NCBI GenBank assembly: GCA_021160245.1
Contig: JAGHCW010000120.1
Coordinates: 1-30,073 of the forward strand
Direction: 5' to 3'
From: a bacterium
GTDB lineage: Bacteria > B130-G9
DNA length: 30,073 nucleotides
Part shown: piece after piece, positions 26,524-30,073 of the stretch
How positions within the stretch are numbered: the first letter of the stretch is position 1
Layout: the number at the start of each line of letters is the position of its first letter
Position numbers and translations under genes: made by a program
The notes under the pieces: generated by a model
Databases searched by the model: none
What the model was told of the DNA's origin: nothing
Seen by the model: only the letters and a program-made list of their open reading frames with translations

Positions 26524-26900
26524 AGAGCAGGGAGGGCGGCCGCTGGCGCGTTTTTGCGCGCTGGAGGAAAGTCCGGACTCCGAAGGGCAGGGCGCTGGGT
26601 AACACCCAGGAGGGGTGACCCTACGGAAAGTGCAACAGAGAGCAGACCGCGAATTCGCTTATTTATAGCGAACGCAAGGGTGAAACGGTGAGGTAAGAGC
26701 TCACCAGCGGCCCGGGTGACCGGGTCGGCTTGGTAAACCCCGCCCGGAGCAAGACTAAACAGGGGGGATTGAGCGCTGCCCGCGCGAGCCCCCGGGTGAG
26801 TCGCACGAGGCGCCGGGCAACCGGCGTCCCAGATAAATGGCCGTCGCCCGTTGAGCGTGAATCGCCTGCGGGAACAGAATCCGGCTTATATCCCTGCTCT
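26524..26900 (+). ncRNA. rnpB: RNase P RNA, bacterial type A
   Basis: Catalytic RNA of RNase P, which trims tRNA 5' leaders. The conserved blocks occur in order: GAGGAAAGTCCGGAC (P4 5' strand), the ACAGAGAGCAGACCGC block, GGTGAAACGGTGAGGTAAGAG, CGGCTTGGTAAACCCC, AGATAAATGGCCGTCGCC and the 3' ACAGAATCCGGCTTAT. The ends are set by P1: AGAGCAGGGA (26524-26533) pairs perfectly with TCCCTGCTCT (26891-26900). The 3' end lies only 8 nt from the stop codon of the converging gene, so no separate terminator space exists. Confidence 0.96.
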
Positions 26901-26908
26901 GACGCCTA

Positions 26909-28462
26909 TTAACGGACTGCAGCTGGCCTTCGGGGTCTGGCCACGCCGCCTTTTCTCTTCAGATGGAAGCCCTCCAAGTAAAGGTCTCCCACATCGATAC
27001 GGTTGTCCGAGCGATAAGAGAATATCCCAAGATCAACAAAGTAGTTCAGGAGATTGCCGGGGCGCGTTTCAGGAGGCACATTACGCTCTCCTGACCACTT
27101 GATTCCCTGTAGCACTCCGAGGAAACGTTTTCGATCTCCCGGGACGAGAAGGCCCCTCCCCTTGAAGCTCTCCCTGACAGTCCTTATCCAAGGGAACTCC
27201 TCCTCGGCTAACTCGTTGACTCTATACTCCGACACTTTATCCAGGGCGCCACGGAGTGCCGTGTAATGTATTAGATTACGCGAATTTTGCGCCCTTCTGT
27301 CCCTGATCTCGAACTCAGCGGCTTCCTCGATAAGTAGAAGCAGAGGCCGGGGGTAGATTCGCGCAAAACCATCCTTCAGATGATTCGGCATCCAGGTAAG
27401 GGTACGGCCCCTCCTGGGGTCCTTCCCCATGTATTCTCCGAACATCCGAACGACAGCGGCTTTGTATCCCTCTTCGTCAGAGACCTGAGGGAGCCGGCCC
27501 AAATCTGCGTGGGAAGAAAACACGAGCTTATCGCTCTTGATAGTCGCAAGCGGCAGCTTCATTTGCTTTGAGACAGCTGGCTTGAGGTAGTCATAGAACA
27601 GGTCATTGTTTAGCAGCCGCTTGAAGAGCACGCCGTAGAACTCAGGAACGCTCCAAATCAATTCGGCTCTATTCGATGCTATCTTCGCGATATCCGGACC
27701 AGACTGAGTAACCTCCCTGTAGAGGTCCCTCCGCAAGAATATTTTCGGCCTTATGTGCCTTAAGCGCCTCATATAAGCCCAAAAGTGGACTAATCCTTCA
27801 AGAACAATTCTCAGGGATTCCCATTCGCCAGTGGTCATCCGATCCAGATAGTCATAGGAGACGAATACGAAGTCGCTCCTTTCCCGAAGGTTCTCATCCA
27901 AGCTATCGAGTGCCGCGTAAATAGTCGCTAGGTTTTCCTCAATCTGTTGAACCAGCGCGTTAAGGTCCCATTTTTTGCATAAGATTGCACGAACCAGCGA
28001 ATTCGGTAAGGCTGACTCGCGAATCAATTCGTTCTCAATGAGAACTCTGAGAAGCAATCCTAGCCACAACATACGGAGGTCAGATGGTTTCTTCCCATCA
28101 GCGAAGTGTGTTACAATCTCGCCTGGTGGGAATGTCTTTTCAGCATCATCATATCCGACTAGCCACTTGGTTCTCCGAACGTCTGGTGCAGAGAGATTCT
28201 TCTGTCGGGCCAGCTCCACAATAGCACTCCGACCTTTGTCATTCTGCAGAGCGCGGAATAGATGCGTCTTCCCAGAGCCTTTGTCCCCGATGATGAGTCG
28301 CACATCCGGATCGAGAACCCGAAAGTGAGCTCGGATGGGCACAAAGGTCTTGAGAAAGGTCTCGGGGTCTTCAGACTCGCTCTCGGCCTGACCCTTATGA
28401 CAAAGATCGATTAGGCTCTGGAGCAGAACTTGTCGTTGCTGGTCATTCAACCGCCTACTCAC
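26909..28462 (-). CDS. P-loop NTPase, third gene of MinD-like operon
   Basis: 517 residues, cytoplasmic. The N-terminus carries a clear P-loop, LIIGDKGSGKTHLF (Walker A G59 to T66), and a Walker-B-like strand FVFVSYDYLDRM near 199-209. The layout recalls the STAND/KAP-like or 'Sll1717-type' P-loop proteins linked to defence, but the family cannot be fixed by eye. The C-terminal third (about 370-517) has no recognised domain; it is basic at the very end (LKRKGGVARPRRP). GTG start 28462 overlaps the stop of the upstream MinD-like gene by 4 nt (GTGA), with GGAG 9 nt upstream. It probably works with that ATPase in one complex. It converges with rnpB, 8 nt away. Confidence 0.7.
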   Translation of the reverse strand: MSRRLNDQQRQVLLQSLIDLCHKGQAESESEDPETFLKTFVPIRAHFRVLDPDVRLIIGDKGSGKTHLFRALQNDKGRSAIVELARQKNLSAPDVRRTKWLVGYDDAEKTFPPGEIVTHFADGKKPSDLRMLWLGLLLRVLIENELIRESALPNSLVRAILCKKWDLNALVQQIEENLATIYAALDSLDENLRERSDFVFVSYDYLDRMTTGEWESLRIVLEGLVHFWAYMRRLRHIRPKIFLRRDLYREVTQSGPDIAKIASNRAELIWSVPEFYGVLFKRLLNNDLFYDYLKPAVSKQMKLPLATIKSDKLVFSSHADLGRLPQVSDEEGYKAAVVRMFGEYMGKDPRRGRTLTWMPNHLKDGFARIYPRPLLLLIEEAAEFEIRDRRAQNSRNLIHYTALRGALDKVSEYRVNELAEEEFPWIRTVRESFKGRGLLVPGDRKRFLGVLQGIKWSGERNVPPETRPGNLLNYFVDLGIFSYRSDNRIDVGDLYLEGFHLKRKGGVARPRRPAAVR

Positions 28463-29811
28463 GAAAGCGCTCTCCCGACTCGCTCCAGAAGGAGCCTCGC
28501 GAAGTTCTTGAAATCGCCTTCTGAAAGAAGGTCTGCGATATCTCGAATATTCTCTGCGTCCTTGATGATTGGATTGAATCCAATTAGAATCGGGAAATGT
28601 GGCTTAGTTGTTGTATCCATTGAAGGAAGCGGATGCCTTATCTCGTCCTCTGCGTCTTCCTCTGCGTCCTCCTCGTCATAGTAGTTCGTGCTGAGCAATT
28701 CGTAAGAACGGTCGAGGAAACGCTCAAACTGGTCTTTGCGTTTTTCTCCAGGGGCAGGCGCCATGGCAAATACAAGGGCACAATCGAGCTGCTTCTTATC
28801 TCTCTCGATTAGGTCACGACCCAAGAAGCGAACTACCAGTTCCATGCCTCGCCAGCTCTGCTCGTTGCTCAGACCAAACAGAACATCCAGATGTGACATT
28901 CCCGAAAGCGCCAAGCCACCCAAGTCATGGAATCCCGCTCGTGAGTCAATGAGGATGTAATCGACATCCCTTTCTGATCTTATATGTTTGAGAAGCTCCT
29001 TTAGAGGCAAGAACCCTGGTCTTTCCCCGGGCATAGGGGCATAGAGCGCCTCGTAGTCAATGCGGGCGAGCTTCTCGAGGTAGTATTCGTCAAGCTTGCC
29101 TGCAGGAAAAACCGTAATTGGGGGACCGTCGGCGACAACTATCTGATCATCAACGACATGGCAATAATCAGAAATGTCCATGCTCCCTCTTGACTCAAGA
29201 ATGGAGCTTTCCAGAAGAAAATCGACAACACCGTATTCAGCGACCTGGCCGTCCGCGCCAGGTAGCAGCGATGAAAGACCAGGCGCCTCAAGATCAAGGT
29301 CAATCACCGCGACTTTCTTGCCGCTTCGAGCGAGCTGGATGGCGAGTGACACCAACGCGGTTGTGCGCCCAACTCCTCCTTTGAAGGAGTAAAAGGACAG
29401 AACTGGCGGGGTGTGCTCATTGAGAGGCCACGGTTCGTTCAGAGGCGGATTGAACCACGACGCCTTCGAGATGTGGCGGTCAAGAATCTTGATCTCAGGC
29501 TGACCGTAGTCAATGGTTTCTGCATGTTTCCATGCCTGTTCATAGACAGCCTCTTCGGCCTTGGATGAGTCCTCAGACCACACCCATATCTCGTTCTTCC
29601 AGAAGGGGCCCGCGGCACTCTGAAGAATTGCCAAGACGGCTTCTCTTGCCTTCTCGACGTTATTCTTCTCGTCGATTTTCAACAGGACTCGCAGAATGCC
29701 CTTGATGTCCCATATAAGGCAGACACGCGATACGCCTGCATCCGCTAAATCGGATTTCTTCTGGAAAATTCCATTCTGAACATCCCGTCGGGCTTCACTG
29801 AAATGCTTCAT
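28459..29811 (-). CDS. MinD/ParA-like ATPase with extra N-terminal domain
   Basis: 450 residues. A deviant Walker A, FKGGVGRT (residues 143-150), is followed by VIDLDLEAPGLSSLL (170-183) and a Walker-B-like YILIDSRAG (285-292), as in MinD/ParA-type SIMIBI ATPases with R in place of the second K-flanking residue. Residues 1-135 form a separate alpha/beta domain that I do not recognise. An acidic run (YYDEEDAEEDAEDE, about 347-360) is encoded by a short tandem repeat. Unlike plasmid ParA genes there is no parB neighbour or partition site, so a signalling or defence role is more likely than segregation. GGAG lies 8 nt before ATG. Overlaps of 4 nt with both neighbours place it in the middle of a three-gene operon. 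Confidence 0.75.
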   Translation of the reverse strand: MKHFSEARRDVQNGIFQKKSDLADAGVSRVCLIWDIKGILRVLLKIDEKNNVEKAREAVLAILQSAAGPFWKNEIWVWSEDSSKAEEAVYEQAWKHAETIDYGQPEIKILDRHISKASWFNPPLNEPWPLNEHTPPVLSFYSFKGGVGRTTALVSLAIQLARSGKKVAVIDLDLEAPGLSSLLPGADGQVAEYGVVDFLLESSILESRGSMDISDYCHVVDDQIVVADGPPITVFPAGKLDEYYLEKLARIDYEALYAPMPGERPGFLPLKELLKHIRSERDVDYILIDSRAGFHDLGGLALSGMSHLDVLFGLSNEQSWRGMELVVRFLGRDLIERDKKQLDCALVFAMAPAPGEKRKDQFERFLDRSYELLSTNYYDEEDAEEDAEDEIRHPLPSMDTTTKPHFPILIGFNPIIKDAENIRDIADLLSEGDFKNFARLLLERVGRALS

Positions 29812-30073
29812 TCTGGCATCTCCACATGGCCATCTAGAATCATAGGGATCAGAAGCCGTTCGAATGACATTCTGGCCGCTTGGCAGAACTCCTTTGCGTC
29901 AGCATCCGATGTATTCCCGGTTTTTGTGTATCTCAATTCTGGTTTCCAGCCATCACAAGCTCTGAGCATCACATCTATCACGTCGGTATGATAACGTCTG
30001 AGCGCGGGTGAAAGCAAGACTGCAAGTTCAAGAGCGTTGCCTGCCAGAGCCGGGAGCTCATGGCCATACGTTC
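29808..30073 (-). CDS. Uncharacterised protein, first visible gene of MinD-like operon (5' end outside window)
   Basis: The frame is open to the window edge; 87 codons plus stop are visible. The sequence is helical and acidic-to-neutral (HELPALAGNALELAVLLS; CDGWKPELRYTKTGNTSDAD). No domain is recognised. Its TGA overlaps the ATG of the MinD-like ATPase by 4 nt, so it belongs to the same operon. As a possible sensor or effector of that operon it would need its N-terminus to be read. Confidence 0.6.
   Translation of the reverse strand, partial: TYGHELPALAGNALELAVLLSPALRRYHTDVIDVMLRACDGWKPELRYTKTGNTSDADAKEFCQAARMSFERLLIPMILDGHVEMPE

Noticed and set aside
26911-26970. Intrinsic terminator for rnpB (TGGCC...GGCCA then CCTTTTCTC)
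   Set aside because: The stem is only 5 bp with a 10-nt loop and the T-run is short and distant; too weak to call.
28640-28680. Short tandem repeat (CTCTGCGTCYTC units) as a regulatory or CRISPR-like repeat
   Set aside because: It is in-frame coding for an acidic run in the MinD-like ATPase; a simple slippage repeat explains it.

Overview
The window comes from a bacterium of moderate GC content. Genes on both strands mostly have good Shine-Dalgarno sites, and the sigma70-type promoters and class A RNase P RNA are typical of bacteria. The 2.5-kAA secreted propeller/Ig-like protein, the dispersed inverted repeats and the mixed gene content suggest an uncultivated environmental lineage, probably diderm. 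I cannot name the phylum from this sequence.

Left part (1-6.1 kb, all minus strand): two tandem copies of a multi-membrane-segment GT-C-like glycosyltransferase (the left copy runs off the window). Each copy has its own nearly identical promoter and leader. Then come a TauE/SafE-type anion exporter, a palindromic repeat element and miaB (tRNA methylthiolation).

Middle (6.3-17.3 kb, plus strand): a candidate 30-codon leader ORF and a 2519-residue secreted protein with two PQQ-type beta-propellers, Ig-like repeats and four 'PYW' repeats, closed by a textbook terminator. An 0.8-kb gene-poor stretch holding IS21-like terminal repeats follows, then an FAD/NAD disulfide-reductase-like enzyme whose 3' end lies inside a dispersed repeat, and a DUF6282-type amidohydrolase-fold protein.

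Right part (17.3-30.1 kb), an accessory, defence-like region: (i) a minus-strand pair of a P-loop-less archaeal-type ATPase and a HepT/DUF86-like protein whose RNase motif is altered; (ii) gmd-rmd, giving GDP-D-rhamnose for surface glycans; (iii) a tightly overlapping five-gene plus-strand cassette: a 66-aa small protein, two paralogous winged-helix proteins, a DndD/Rad50-like SMC ATPase and a DndE-like domain fused to a HerA/FtsK-type ATPase. No dndA, dndB or dndC is present in the window; (iv) rnpB, encoding RNase P RNA; (v) a minus-strand three-gene overlapping operon with an uncharacterised protein (cut by the window edge), a MinD/ParA-like ATPase carrying an extra N-terminal domain, and a second P-loop NTPase.

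The best candidate for an undescribed system is cassette (iii): a phosphorothioation-machine-like ATPase pair without the sulfur-incorporating enzymes, coupled to duplicated winged-helix proteins. Second is operon (v).
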